Below are positions 10,702 through 19,945 of a DNA stretch of 64,000 bases, in pieces. Source of the stretch: Maribacter sp. PR1. GTDB lineage: Bacteria > Bacteroidota > Bacteroidia > Flavobacteriales > Flavobacteriaceae. The translations under genes and the position numbers were made by a program. Every line of letters starts with the position of its first letter. Within the stretch, counting starts at the first letter, position 1. Under the pieces are notes generated by a model that saw only the letters and a program-made list of their open reading frames with translations, searched no databases and was not told the origin of the DNA. The stretch is taken from the NCBI RefSeq assembly GCF_028464145.1, contig NZ_JAQPCG010000001.1:372001-436000 (forward strand). The letters are read 5' to 3'.

Positions 10702-11322
10702 TTAATTAGAAGTCGTCTCAGCCTCGGACAATTTTTGAGGAAACAAATCTTGGATTCTTTTCACTTTCTCCTTAAGCTCCTCCTTTACCTCATCAGAAGT
10801 CTCTGGATTAAGATATTCAGCTTCCATATCCACAAAATCCTTTCCATAAAGTCTTTGAGCTTCTCTATCTCTCAAGTCATTGTAGGCACCTACCAGCTCA
10901 TTCTGAACGGTAATGTAAGTCGAGTACTTGGTCTCCCTATCATTTTTAAGGGAAATAATAGCCTTGGATGGACTATCAGATGACGAAGCATCTCTGGTCC
11001 CTTGACAATAGCTACAATAGTCCGGACTTCCTTGTGGAGCTCCTCCATTATCCAGGAAAGCCATTGCTTTGTCTCTCAGCTGTGTAATCTCAATCAATTC
11101 ATCGTCCGCCAATAACTGACCATTTTTATTAATGTTAACCTGAAAGATATTTTTCTGCTTAATTACAACATCTTCCTCTGGCGGTTCAATTGGTGGCAAC
11201 ATACGATCTAATCCTGCATCCGTTTCAATGGTTGTTGTTACCAAGAAAAAGATGAGCAGTAGAAACGCTATGTCCGCCATGGAACCTGCATTTACTTCTG
11301 GTGCTCCTGCTCTTCTAGCCAT
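10702..11322 (-). CDS. exbD: ExbD/TolR family protein with CxxC insert
   Basis: This 206-residue paralogue of the next gene starts MARRAGAPEVNAGSMADIAF. It has one TM helix (about 15-35) carrying the conserved Asp17. Compared with the 160-residue paralogue it has a longer periplasmic domain containing CSYC (residues about 101-104) in a Gly/Ser/Asp-rich stretch, then a charged C-terminal region rich in E/K. The CxxC pair could form a disulphide or bind metal; I know of no role for it in ExbD. It is the third gene of an ExbB / unknown / ExbD / ExbD operon. Confidence 0.87.
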   Translation of the reverse strand: MARRAGAPEVNAGSMADIAFLLLIFFLVTTTIETDAGLDRMLPPIEPPEEDVVIKQKNIFQVNINKNGQLLADDELIEITQLRDKAMAFLDNGGAPQGSPDYCSYCQGTRDASSSDSPSKAIISLKNDRETKYSTYITVQNELVGAYNDLRDREAQRLYGKDFVDMEAEYLNPETSDEVKEELKEKVKRIQDLFPQKLSEAETTSN

Positions 11323-11331
11323 AATATTTTT

Positions 11332-11763
11332 TTATTTACCAAATAGTTTCTTAATCCCGGGAATGACCATCAAAACAACAGCTACCGCCGTCAATATGAA
11401 GAAAACATTCAGGCCCATTCCAATTTTTTTCACTGTAGACTCACTAGACATGGACATATATTCAGGAGCAACATCAGTACTACTGGATAACACGTAGGAA
11501 ATACCTACGACTATGGCCAAACCTACCAAAACAAACAATGTTTTTTTAAGGCCTTGGGGATTAGAAAACATATTCTTTAATGTGAACAATAGTGCGGCTA
11601 CCACAGCAATTCCCAAAAGAATATATGTGATGATGAACATAAAGTTCATTGCACCGTTTTGGGCCGCCTCCCCTGCTGGCATTTCGCTATCCGGCAACAT
11701 GTACCAAAGCACAGCGCTCAGCAAGCCGACGACAATCAATGCTATTTTTATTATTTTTTGCAT
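11332..11763 (-). CDS. Four-TM membrane protein of unknown function in the exb operon
   Basis: The protein has 143 residues with about four hydrophobic helices: residues 5-22, 38-62, 74-92 and 115-137. No enzymatic motif is visible. It lies between the exbB gene (28 bases upstream) and the first exbD gene (10 bases downstream), so it is very likely co-expressed with them and may be an accessory subunit of the proton channel. I recognise no named family. Confidence 0.75.
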   Translation of the reverse strand: MQKIIKIALIVVGLLSAVLWYMLPDSEMPAGEAAQNGAMNFMFIITYILLGIAVVAALLFTLKNMFSNPQGLKKTLFVLVGLAIVVGISYVLSSSTDVAPEYMSMSSESTVKKIGMGLNVFFILTAVAVVLMVIPGIKKLFGK

Positions 11764-11790
11764 AATAATCTTGGGTATTTAAAGTGGAAC

Positions 11791-12540
11791 TTATTTTTTG
11801 TGGTCTACCAACATGTCGATTAAGATAATCGAAGAGTCCTCCATATCATTTACGATACTATCGATTTTCGCGATAATATAGTTGTAAAAAATTTGAAGTA
11901 TGATAGCCGTAATAAGACCAAATACCGTAGTTAATAAGGCTACCTGGATATCCCCTGCAATAAGAGAGGCACTCAAGTTACCAACAGCCGCAATCTTTTG
12001 GAAGGCCTGAATCATACCGATTACCGTTCCCATGAAACCAAGCATTGGAGCAATAGCGATAAATAAAGACAACCAAGAAACATTTTTCTCTAATTGTCCC
12101 ATTTGCACACCACCATAGGCAACAACTGCTTTTTCGGCAGACTCGACACTTTCTGTAGCTCTATCCAAACCTTGATAATATATAGAAGCAACAGGTCCTT
12201 TAGTATTTCTACAAACTTCTTTTGCAGCTTCTATACCGCCTGAAGCCAAAGCATCTTCTACTTGCTGCTTCAATTTGGCAGTATTGGTACTGGCCATATT
12301 CAAATAAATAATTCTTTCGATTGCAACAGCTAAACCAAGAATCAAACATAAAAGTACAATCCCCATGAAGCTTGCACCCCCTTGGATAAACTGCTCTTTC
12401 AATACTTGGGTAAATCCTTTATCCGCCTCAGGAGCTGCATCTTGAACTAGCAAAGCTACTGCCGCTACATTTGCACTTACCATATTTGTACCTGCTACAA
12501 ACGCCCCAGCTACAGCTAGGCTTGGAAATAATTTTTTCAT
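11791..12540 (-). CDS. exbB: MotA/TolQ/ExbB proton channel family protein
   Basis: This is the ExbB/TolQ-type inner-membrane channel subunit. The 249 residues begin with a hydrophobic leader (residues 5-35), then TM1 (about 57-77, FMGIVLLCLILGLAVAIERI). A cytoplasmic helical region follows, then TM2 (about 155-178, SLFIAIAPMLGFMGTVIGMI) and TM3 (about 193-220, LLTTVFGLITAIILQIFYN), the conserved MotA/TolQ/ExbB core. It is the first gene of the four-gene operon. No tonB gene is in the window, so the energised partner is not shown; T9SS, gliding or TonB-dependent uptake are possible. Confidence 0.9.
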   Translation of the reverse strand: MKKLFPSLAVAGAFVAGTNMVSANVAAVALLVQDAAPEADKGFTQVLKEQFIQGGASFMGIVLLCLILGLAVAIERIIYLNMASTNTAKLKQQVEDALASGGIEAAKEVCRNTKGPVASIYYQGLDRATESVESAEKAVVAYGGVQMGQLEKNVSWLSLFIAIAPMLGFMGTVIGMIQAFQKIAAVGNLSASLIAGDIQVALLTTVFGLITAIILQIFYNYIIAKIDSIVNDMEDSSIILIDMLVDHKK

Positions 12541-12617
12541 TTTTTCAAACTTAAATTAGTTAGTTAATAGGGTTAAAGATAAAAAAAAAACAATATAAAA
12601 AAAGTAAAACTTACTTG

Positions 12618-12705
12618 CAGAGAGGAAGGGATTCGAACCCTCGATACACTTTTGGTGTATACACACTTTCCAGGCGTGCGCCTTCGACCACTCGGCCACC
12701 TCTCT
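12618..12705 (-). tRNA. tRNA-Ser (anticodon GGA)
   Basis: The acceptor arms AGAGAGG and CCTCTCT pair perfectly, with discriminator G at 12618. The D-arm (TGGCCGAGTGGTCGAAGGC) is followed by an anticodon stem-loop with TGGAAAG, giving GGA. A long variable arm characteristic of tRNA-Ser and a T-arm with GGTTCGAATCC complete the fold. The length is 88 nucleotides. CCA is not encoded. A short ORF overlapping it in the same strand is spurious. Confidence 0.97.
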
Positions 12706-12775
12706 AGTTTAGCCTTTTTAAAGGTTGGGCAAATAACAAAAAAAATATTAGACAATAAAATTATAGCAGTTAATT

Positions 12776-13807
12776 TTAGCGCATTTCTCCGCGCAAAGAA
12801 GTCTCGAAAACAGTTTTAAAGTGTTTGCTGGACACTCCGCTGCCGAGCATGTACATCGCCTTTGAAATGGCCGCCTCCGTGGTAATATCCTTACCATTAA
12901 CAACTTGCATTTTTTTTAAATGTGAACTTGTTTCATATTTTCCCATGATTACACTACCCCCAGAACATTGGGTCACATTAATAACATGCAAACCTCGTTC
13001 AATGGATTTTTTTAAACAATCCAAAAACCATTCCGCGGTTGGCCCGTTTCCAGAACCATAGGTTTCCAATATCAACGCCTTTAAACCTTTTGTTTGTAAT
13101 ACACTTTCTAAAACTGACCGATTAATTCCAGGAAAAAGTTTTAGCAAAGCCACGTTTTCATCCATTTTTTTATGGACTTTTAGGTTTTTGTTCCTTTTCA
13201 CGGGTAGTAAATATTCAAAAAAAACATTTAAATGAACCCCAGATTCGGCCAAATGTGGATAATTAAGGGACGCAAAAGCCCTAAAATTCTCTGCATTTAT
13301 TTTGGTGGTCCTGTTTCCCCGATAGAGTTTGTACTCAAAATACAGACCTACCTCCCTTATCACGGGCAAGCCTTTTGCACTTAGTGCCGCAATTTGAATG
13401 GAGGTAATAAGATTTTCCTTGGCATCTGTTCGTAAATCCCCTATGGGCAATTGTGAACCCGTAAGAATTACTGGTTTATCTAAATTTTCCAACAAAAAAC
13501 TAAGCGCAGATGCCGTGTAGCTCATAGTATCACTTCCGTGTAAAACTACAAAACCGTCATAATCAAGATAGTTTTCTTCAATAATTGTGGCAATTTTTAT
13601 CCATTCCCTAGGGTTCATATTGGAAGAATCTATGGGATTCTCAAAGGAGATAGACTCTATGGAACAATCTAATTGATTCAGCTCCGGCACATGTTTTAAT
13701 AGCTTATTGAAATTAAAAGATCTTAAGGCCCCGGTATCATAGTCTTTAACCATACCTATGGTTCCCCCTGTATACAACAACAAAATATTTCTTTGTTCGG
13801 CACTCAT
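12776..13807 (-). CDS. ansA: Type I L-asparaginase
   Basis: The enzyme hydrolyses L-asparagine to aspartate and ammonia. The 343-residue protein carries both signature motifs: TGGTIG at residues 13-18, with Thr16 expected to be the nucleophile region, and HGSDT at 90-94. It lacks a signal peptide, consistent with the cytoplasmic type I class. It ends upstream of the tRNA-Ser gene and follows the TatD gene by 15 bases, suggesting co-transcription. Confidence 0.93.
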   Translation of the reverse strand: MSAEQRNILLLYTGGTIGMVKDYDTGALRSFNFNKLLKHVPELNQLDCSIESISFENPIDSSNMNPREWIKIATIIEENYLDYDGFVVLHGSDTMSYTASALSFLLENLDKPVILTGSQLPIGDLRTDAKENLITSIQIAALSAKGLPVIREVGLYFEYKLYRGNRTTKINAENFRAFASLNYPHLAESGVHLNVFFEYLLPVKRNKNLKVHKKMDENVALLKLFPGINRSVLESVLQTKGLKALILETYGSGNGPTAEWFLDCLKKSIERGLHVINVTQCSGGSVIMGKYETSSHLKKMQVVNGKDITTEAAISKAMYMLGSGVSSKHFKTVFETSLRGEMR

Positions 13808-13822
13808 ATTTTTACGTAATCT

Positions 13823-14590
13823 TTATACCCCGAAAACTTCTTTTGAATTTTCAGTAGTAATTTGGGCAACTTCGTTTACATTCATATCGTATAGAGAGGC
13901 TACTTTGTTCAATACGTTGACCACATAGGAACTTTCATTCCGCTTTCCTCTATATGGAGCAGGAGCTAAATAGGGTGAGTCTGTCTCCAATACGATATTA
14001 CCTAAATCTATTTGATTTAAAAAAGTATCTATCTTACCATTTTTAAAGGTAACCACTCCGCCTATACCAAGCTTCAAATTATAGGAAATTGCTCTTTTAG
14101 CTTGCTCCAGGTTTCCAGTAAAACAATGAAATATACCTCGAAGCCCATCGCCTTTCTGTTCCTCCAAAATTGCGAACACCTCATCAAAAGCATCTCTACA
14201 GTGTATTACGATGGGAAGGTCGAGACTTTTTGCCAATTTAATTTGACTACGAAAAGCATCTTGTTGTTGGGTAAAAAAGCTTTTATCCCAATATAAGTCG
14301 ATACCTATTTCGCCGATTGCATAATATTGATGTTCTTTGACCAATTGCTGAATATGACCCAACTCCTCTTTATAATTCTCCTTTACATGAGTAGGATGCA
14401 ATCCTGTCATTAAAAATATATTTTCTGGATAACTCTTTTTCAAATCCAACATACTATCCGTATACGTTGAGTCTATAGCTGGAATAAAAAATCGGGTTAC
14501 CCCTTCGTCAAGTGCTCTTTTTATGACCTGTCTTCTATCCTCATTAAACGCTTCACTATATAAATGTGTATGGGTATCTGTAATAATCAT
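13823..14590 (-). CDS. TatD family metal-dependent DNase/hydrolase
   Basis: This 255-residue TIM-barrel hydrolase has the N-terminal metal-binding DTHTHLY (residues 5-11). It also has GEIGID (acidic metal ligand), a His in IVIHCRDAF, GIFHCFTG and the terminal ETDSPYLAPAPYRGKRNES motif. These are all TatD-family signatures, including the metal-binding Asp in ETDSP. Such enzymes act as 3'-5' exonucleases or deoxyribonucleases in DNA repair. It is first in a two-gene unit with asparaginase and is divergent from the retropepsin gene across an 81-base gap. Confidence 0.93.
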   Translation of the reverse strand: MIITDTHTHLYSEAFNEDRRQVIKRALDEGVTRFFIPAIDSTYTDSMLDLKKSYPENIFLMTGLHPTHVKENYKEELGHIQQLVKEHQYYAIGEIGIDLYWDKSFFTQQQDAFRSQIKLAKSLDLPIVIHCRDAFDEVFAILEEQKGDGLRGIFHCFTGNLEQAKRAISYNLKLGIGGVVTFKNGKIDTFLNQIDLGNIVLETDSPYLAPAPYRGKRNESSYVVNVLNKVASLYDMNVNEVAQITTENSKEVFGV

Positions 14591-14594
14591 GGCA

Positions 14595-14614
14595 CAAAAA
14601 TAGGTTTATCTTTG
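14595..14614. promoter_or_regulatory. Back-to-back -7 boxes of the divergent TatD and retropepsin genes
   Basis: TATCTTTG at 14607-14614 (plus strand) would drive the retropepsin gene. TATTTTTG at 14602-14595 (minus strand) would drive the TatD gene and lies only four bases from its ATG, so that transcript would be leaderless or nearly so. Both match TAnnTTTG exactly; no clear -33 boxes were seen. Confidence 0.45.
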
Positions 14615-14671
14615 GCTTTTATTGCCATTCATGAACTTACAATTTAGAATTATAGTCTTAACCTAGGATGT

Positions 14672-15133
14672 ATGAGCTCACTTAAGAAGTTATTAAAGAA
14701 AAAAGGATACCACAGAATTCCGTTAACCCTAACCAATACCAATCACCTGGAAATCACTGCGACCATAAACAATAAAAAAGGAAGATTTATTTTGGATACG
14801 GGGGCATCCAATACCTGTATCGGATTCGATAGAATTGACTATTTCAATCTTAAGTCAAAGGCTTCGAAAATTAAAGCGGCGGGTGCGGGCGCCACGGATA
14901 TGGAAACTTTAACTTCCAGTAAGAATACTATAGAAATAGCGAAATGGACCCACAAAAAATTGAAGATTGTACTATTTGACTTAATCCATGTCAACACAGC
15001 ATTGATTGCGCATGATGCCGAACCTGTCGATGGAATTATCGGGGCGGATGTACTAAATAAGGCCAAAGCCGTTATAGATTATAAAAACAAGGTGCTATAT
15101 TTAAAATTAAAGAAAAAGAAAAAGCACCGGTAA
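14672..15133 (+). CDS. Single-domain retropepsin-like aspartic protease
   Basis: The 153-residue protein has the catalytic triad ILDTGAS with Asp42 and a second hydrophobic-glycine segment, IIGADVL, near residue 125. That is the psi-loop pairing of retroviral-type aspartic proteases. With only one DTG it must dimerise to be active. There is no signal peptide, so it is presumably cytosolic. Similar small proteins are annotated in many bacteria as retropepsin-like or clan AA proteases of unknown target. It stands alone, convergent with sucB and sharing a terminator with it. Confidence 0.82.
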   Translation: MSSLKKLLKKKGYHRIPLTLTNTNHLEITATINNKKGRFILDTGASNTCIGFDRIDYFNLKSKASKIKAAGAGATDMETLTSSKNTIEIAKWTHKKLKIVLFDLIHVNTALIAHDAEPVDGIIGADVLNKAKAVIDYKNKVLYLKLKKKKKHR

Positions 15134-15147
15134 ACCGGTGCTTTTAT
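15117..15147. terminator. Bidirectional terminator between retropepsin gene and sucB
   Basis: AAAGCACCGGT and ACCGGTGCTTT form an 11-bp stem with a two-base spacer, flanked by A-rich sequence before and T-rich sequence after. It can therefore stop transcription from either side. It overlaps the retropepsin stop codon at 15131-15133. Confidence 0.8.
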
Positions 15148-15166
15148 ACTTTGACTAAAACTCAAA

Positions 15167-16444
15167 TTACATTTCCAGGGCTTTCTTAACATCATTGTCC
15201 ATTAACAACTCTTCGGGACTTTCCAAGGCTTCCTTGATAGCCACCAAGAAACCAACCGATTCCTTACCATCTATAATTCTATGATCGTAAGATAAAGCAA
15301 CATACATAACCGGGGCAATCGCGATTGCACCATCCCTAGCAACAGGTCGTTCCACAATATTGTGCATTCCCAAAATAGCACTTTGAGGAGGATTGATAAT
15401 GGGAGTTGACAACATAGAACCAAAAACCCCACCATTGGTAATGGTAAAAGTTCCTCCTGTCATTTCATCAACGGTAATCTCCCCTTCCCTAGCTCGGATT
15501 GCCAGTCTTTTGACTTCCGACTCAACTCCTCTAAAAGATAGATTTTCTGCATTTCTAATCACTGGTACCATAAGCCCCTTAGGTCCGGATACAGCAATAC
15601 TGATATCACAAAAATCGTAAGAAATCATTTCCTTACCATCTATCATTGAATTTACAGATGGATACAATTCCAATGCTCTAACCACAGCCTTGGTAAAAAA
15701 AGACATAAAGCCTAAGCTCACACCGTGTCTCTCCTTAAAGTCTTCTTTATACTGCTTTCTCAATTCAAAAATAGCTGACATATCCACCTCGTTAAAGGTT
15801 GTCAACATCGCTGTTTCGTTCTTAGCGGAAACCAAACGCTCCGCTACTTTTCTTCTCAACATTGAAAGTTTGGAACGACTTTCCCCTCGGTTTCCTCCAG
15901 TAACTGGGGAGCCCATTGATGGCTTGGCCTCCATGGCGTCAGATTTGGTAATTCTACCATCACGTCCCGTACCAGAAACACTAGATGCATCAACCCCTTT
16001 TTCACTAAGAATTTTCTTTGCGGCTGGAGAAGCTACACCCGAAGCATAGGTTTCTTTTGCTTGTTTAGGCTGAGGGGCCTTCTCGCTATCCTCTTTTTTT
16101 TCTTTTTGAGCTTTTTGCTCATCTAAATCCTTTTCCGCATTACTGGAAGAACCTTCATCTCCTCCTGAGGAAGAACTGGCCGCTTCGCTTGCTCCGCCCG
16201 GCTTTTCAGCACTGGTGTCAATTAGACAGACAATTGCACCTACGTCTACGGCATCCCCTACTTCGGCCTTTAAAGTAATTGTTCCACTTGCCTCTGCTGG
16301 CAGCTCCAAAGTTGCCTTGTCTGAATCAACTTCTGCAATCGCCTGGTCTTTCTCAACATAGTCACCATCCTCGACCAACCATTCGGCTATTTCAACTTCG
16401 GTTATAGATTCCCCCGGTGAGGGAACTTTCATTTCTAGAATCAT
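15167..16444 (-). CDS. sucB: Dihydrolipoyllysine-residue succinyltransferase (2-oxoglutarate dehydrogenase E2)
   Basis: E2 transfers the succinyl group to CoA in the TCA-cycle 2-oxoglutarate dehydrogenase complex. The 425 residues comprise a lipoyl domain (1-80, lipoylated Lys43 in DSDKATLE), a Ser/Glu/Lys-rich linker (80-130) and the E3/E1-binding domain (about 130-170, [15 protein letters not shown]). The catalytic domain ends with SYDHRIIDG (His388, Asp392). It follows sucA by 21 bases in one operon. The length and motifs are complete. Confidence 0.95.
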   Translation of the reverse strand: MILEMKVPSPGESITEVEIAEWLVEDGDYVEKDQAIAEVDSDKATLELPAEASGTITLKAEVGDAVDVGAIVCLIDTSAEKPGGASEAASSSSGGDEGSSSNAEKDLDEQKAQKEKKEDSEKAPQPKQAKETYASGVASPAAKKILSEKGVDASSVSGTGRDGRITKSDAMEAKPSMGSPVTGGNRGESRSKLSMLRRKVAERLVSAKNETAMLTTFNEVDMSAIFELRKQYKEDFKERHGVSLGFMSFFTKAVVRALELYPSVNSMIDGKEMISYDFCDISIAVSGPKGLMVPVIRNAENLSFRGVESEVKRLAIRAREGEITVDEMTGGTFTITNGGVFGSMLSTPIINPPQSAILGMHNIVERPVARDGAIAIAPVMYVALSYDHRIIDGKESVGFLVAIKEALESPEELLMDNDVKKALEM

Positions 16445-16465
16445 TCTTTCTATAATTTGATATTC

Positions 16466-19270
16466 TTAATTCTTACTCTTTGGTTTTGACATGTTGTCCT
16501 TGGTCTTATCAAAAACGTAGTCAATTACCTGCTGGTGTCTAGCCTTTGACCTAACCGCACTACCTGCTGCGGGAGCCGCATAAAATCTTCTTGAAGCTAC
16601 CCTAAATTTGTTTACATCGCTAAAATGCATTAGTAAATGACTCCAAGCCCCCATATTTCTTGGTTCTTCCTGTGCCCAAACTAGGTCATCCGCATTTTTG
16701 TATTTTGATATAATATCCTTCATTTGCTTGTCTGGCAATGGAAATAACTGTTCTATACGAACCAGGGCCACATCCTCCCTATTCAGCTCTTCTTTAACCG
16801 CAAGTAAATCATAATAGAACTTACCAGTACAAAAAACCAAAGTTTTCACTTTCTTGACATCTGCTTGGGCATCATCTATAACCTCCTGAAAACTTCCTGC
16901 GGCCAACTCTTCAACCGAAGAGACTGCCTTCGGATGCCTAAGCAAGCTCTTAGGTGTAAAGATAATAAGTGGTTTTCTAAAATTCGCCTTCATCTGTCGC
17001 CTAAGGATGTGAAACATTTGTGCAGGCGTGGTTACATCCGCAATGTACATATTGTCCCGAGCGCAAAGCTGCAAGTACCTTTCCATTCTAGCAGAGGAAT
17101 GTTCCGCACCCTGACCCTCATAGCCATGTGGTAAAAGCATAACCAATCCATTCTGTAATTTCCATTTATCCTCGGCAGCTGAAATATACTGGTCTATCAT
17201 TATCTGCGCCCCATTACTAAAGTCGCCAAACTGGGCCTCCCAGATGGTCAACGTATTGGGACTTGCCATCGCATAGCCATAGTCGAAACCAACGACTCCA
17301 TATTCCGAAAGTAAGGAGTTATAGATTTGGAACCTTCCCTGTTCTTTAGAGATATTATTCAATAAAAGGATTTCCTCTTCACTCTCCTCCACTTTCATGA
17401 CGGCATGACGGTGAGAAAATGTTCCTCTTTCGACATCTTGACCGGACATACGCACACCAAATCCTTCATCAAGTAAGGTACCGTAAGCCAATAATTCGCC
17501 CATGGCCCAATCCAAAGTGTCCGTTTCAAAGAACATCTTCTTACGATCTTTTACCAATTTCTCAACCTTACGCAAAAACTTTTTTCCTTTTGGAAGCTCG
17601 GTAATTACCTTGGCTATTTTGGTCAACTTATCTTTGTCGTATTTGGTGTCCACAGGGTCCATCATCTCCCACTCGCGAACATTTTCAAAACCTTTCCACT
17701 CGTCCGACATGAATGGAGTAACCACGGTTTTATCCTCTTTCCTGGAATCCTCCAATTTTATTTCTAGGGAATCCTTATACTGCTTTTCAAGTTCCGCTAC
17801 GTACCCTTCATCGATTACCCCTTCTTGAATCAAGCGTTCCGCATAAATATCTCTGGGGTTCTTATGTTTGGAAATTGCTTTATACAATTTAGGCTGTGTA
17901 AATCTTGGCTCATCTCCTTCATTATGCCCATACTTTCTATAACCCAATAAATCGATAAACACATCTCTATCAAACTGCATTCTATACTCCAGCGCAAATA
18001 ATGCGGCATGAACAACAGCCTCTGCATCATCAGCATTCACATGCAGCACAGGGCTTAAGGTAACCTTACCAACGTCAGTACAATACGTGGAGCTTCTGGC
18101 GTCTAAATAATTGGTAGTAAAGCCAATTTGGTTGTTTACCACGATATGTATGGTACCCCCTGTTTTATATCCGTCTAAATTGGCCATTTGAACAACCTCG
18201 TAAACTAATCCTTGTCCCGCAATCGCAGCATCTCCATGGACCACAATGGGTAAAACTTTAGAAAAATCATCCTGATAGTGAGCATCTTGTTTTGCCCTGG
18301 CAATACCTTCCACAACGGCTCCCACTGTTTCCAAGTGAGATGGATTGGGGGCAATGTTCATACGTATCTTGTTCCCATTGTCCGACATTCTATCCGAAGT
18401 CCAACCCAAATGATATTTTACATCGCCATCAAAAATTTCCTGCTCATAATCCTTACCATCGAATTCACTAAAAATATCCTTTGCGGATTTTCCGAAAATA
18501 TTGGTAAGGACGTTTAATCTCCCCCTATGGGCCATACCCATAATAAATTGCTTCACGCCCAATTCAGCGGCACGCTCTACAATTACGTCTAAAGCAGGAA
18601 TCAAAGATTCATTTCCTTCTAGCGAAAATCGTTTTTGGCCTACATATTTGGTATGTAAAAACCCTTCAAAGGAAACGGCCTGATTGAGTTTTTTAAGTAT
18701 GTGTTTTTTTCTTTCCGGATCGAACTTTGGATGGTTGTCATTAACGTTAATCCAGTTTTGAATCCATTTTATGCGTTCCGGCTTACGAATGTACATATAC
18801 TCCACTCCGATGGCGTCACAATATATACTGGTGAGATGTGTAATGATTTCCCGCAAGGGGCTTGGACCAATTCCAATAATATCTCCCGCATTGAAAACCG
18901 TATCCAAATCAGAATCGTTCAATCCAAAGTTTTCAATTGAAAGCGTAGGCTCGTACTGTCTTCTTTCACGTACGGGATTCGTTTTTGTAAATAAGTGTCC
19001 TCTGCTCCTATAACCATCTATGAGCCGAATAACCTGAAATTCCTTTTGAAGGGATTCTGGCATTTCCACCTGATTCCCGTTAATCATAACGGTCGTGCGA
19101 TTTTCCGGGTCAATATCCAGTTCGTCCAACGAACTTTCTATACCAAAATCAAATCCCTGAAAAAAGGCCCGCCAACTTGGCTCAATACTATCTGGATTGG
19201 TTAAATACTTATCATATAACTCGGAGAAATAAGAGGTATGAACAGCATTCAAAAAGGAATATTTATCCAT
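16466..19270 (-). CDS. sucA: 2-oxoglutarate dehydrogenase E1 component
   Basis: E1 is the thiamine-diphosphate-dependent decarboxylase of the 2-oxoglutarate dehydrogenase complex. The 934-residue protein has the N-terminal E2-binding segment (SYFSELYDKYLTNPDSIEPSW) and the ThDP region with HRGRLNVLTNIFGK and HGDAAIAGQG. The transketolase-like pyrimidine-binding domain (GEHSSARMERYLQ-type segment, QGAEHSSARMER) and the C-terminal domain (EEPRNMGAWSHL) follow. It is the first gene of sucAB and has a good -7 box 35 bases upstream. No E3 (lpd) gene is adjacent. Confidence 0.96.
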   Translation of the reverse strand: MDKYSFLNAVHTSYFSELYDKYLTNPDSIEPSWRAFFQGFDFGIESSLDELDIDPENRTTVMINGNQVEMPESLQKEFQVIRLIDGYRSRGHLFTKTNPVRERRQYEPTLSIENFGLNDSDLDTVFNAGDIIGIGPSPLREIITHLTSIYCDAIGVEYMYIRKPERIKWIQNWINVNDNHPKFDPERKKHILKKLNQAVSFEGFLHTKYVGQKRFSLEGNESLIPALDVIVERAAELGVKQFIMGMAHRGRLNVLTNIFGKSAKDIFSEFDGKDYEQEIFDGDVKYHLGWTSDRMSDNGNKIRMNIAPNPSHLETVGAVVEGIARAKQDAHYQDDFSKVLPIVVHGDAAIAGQGLVYEVVQMANLDGYKTGGTIHIVVNNQIGFTTNYLDARSSTYCTDVGKVTLSPVLHVNADDAEAVVHAALFALEYRMQFDRDVFIDLLGYRKYGHNEGDEPRFTQPKLYKAISKHKNPRDIYAERLIQEGVIDEGYVAELEKQYKDSLEIKLEDSRKEDKTVVTPFMSDEWKGFENVREWEMMDPVDTKYDKDKLTKIAKVITELPKGKKFLRKVEKLVKDRKKMFFETDTLDWAMGELLAYGTLLDEGFGVRMSGQDVERGTFSHRHAVMKVEESEEEILLLNNISKEQGRFQIYNSLLSEYGVVGFDYGYAMASPNTLTIWEAQFGDFSNGAQIMIDQYISAAEDKWKLQNGLVMLLPHGYEGQGAEHSSARMERYLQLCARDNMYIADVTTPAQMFHILRRQMKANFRKPLIIFTPKSLLRHPKAVSSVEELAAGSFQEVIDDAQADVKKVKTLVFCTGKFYYDLLAVKEELNREDVALVRIEQLFPLPDKQMKDIISKYKNADDLVWAQEEPRNMGAWSHLLMHFSDVNKFRVASRRFYAAPAAGSAVRSKARHQQVIDYVFDKTKDNMSKPKSKN

Positions 19271-19304
19271 GAATTACTTTCTGTATCTTTAGAAGAAATT
19301 TGAA

Positions 19305-19312
19305 CAAAAATA
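19305..19312 (-). promoter_or_regulatory. Putative -7 box (TATTTTTG) for sucAB
   Basis: CAAAAATA on the plus strand reads TATTTTTG on the minus strand, an exact TAnnTTTG match. It leaves a leader of roughly 30 bases before the sucA ATG at 19270. No clear -33 TTG was found. Confidence 0.5.
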
Positions 19313-19387
19313 CAACATTTACTACATCTAACGGAATGTTGGAGTGTAATATTGAAAAAAAGTAATGTTTAAAACAAAAATTCCCAA

Positions 19388-19903
19388 ATGATACTGAAAA
19401 AATTGATTTTTGGTTGCTTTTTGGTGCTCCTTCCCTCCATGGTCCTTTCCCAAAATATTTCAGGTCAAAACGATTTTTGGAAGCGTGTAAGATACGGTGG
19501 AAGTTTAGGACTGGGATTTTTCAACGGAGGGTTTAACGCTTCTGTTTCACCAAGTGCCATTTATCCTTTTAGCGACGAATTTTCCGCCGGTGCGAGCCTA
19601 AATTTCAATTATGCCAAGTTCAATGATAACAAATTATTGGCCTATGGCGGAAGTATATTGTCCCTCTACAATCCTATTCCACAGATACAACTTTCAGCAG
19701 AACTGGAACAACTAAGAATTAATAGAACATTTGAGGCTACACCTGTAAACATTGAAGACAATTATTGGTCTCCTGCCTTATTTATTGGAGCTGGATACAG
19801 TAATTATAATGTAACCTTAGGTCTTAGGTATAATCTGCTTTATAGGGAGAATGAAAGTATTTATACCAATGCTTTACTTCCTTTCATTAGGGTATATTTT
19901 TAA
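19388..19903 (+). CDS. Small outer-membrane beta-barrel-like protein next to sucA
   Basis: The 171-residue protein has a clear signal peptide (MILKKLIFGCFLVLLPSMVLSQ). After it come alternating beta-strand-like segments with many Gly, Tyr and Asn residues (GGSLGLGFFNGGFNASV, FIGAGYSNYNVTLGLRYNLL) and an aromatic C-terminal strand ending VYF, as in small outer-membrane barrels. No enzymatic domain is visible. Flavobacterial homologues are sometimes labelled alpha-ketoglutarate decarboxylase, apparently because of their position beside sucA. The sequence does not support that name. It is divergent from sucA and upstream of the DUF5009 gene on the same strand. Confidence 0.75.
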   Translation: MILKKLIFGCFLVLLPSMVLSQNISGQNDFWKRVRYGGSLGLGFFNGGFNASVSPSAIYPFSDEFSAGASLNFNYAKFNDNKLLAYGGSILSLYNPIPQIQLSAELEQLRINRTFEATPVNIEDNYWSPALFIGAGYSNYNVTLGLRYNLLYRENESIYTNALLPFIRVYF

Positions 19904-19945
19904 ATTACTAATTTTCTTTACCAATTCATAACCAAACCTACCAAC

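Noticed and set aside
12573..12755. 60-codon minus-strand ORF over the tRNA-Ser gene
   Set aside because: It is read through the tRNA and has no protein similarity; the tRNA fold is unambiguous.
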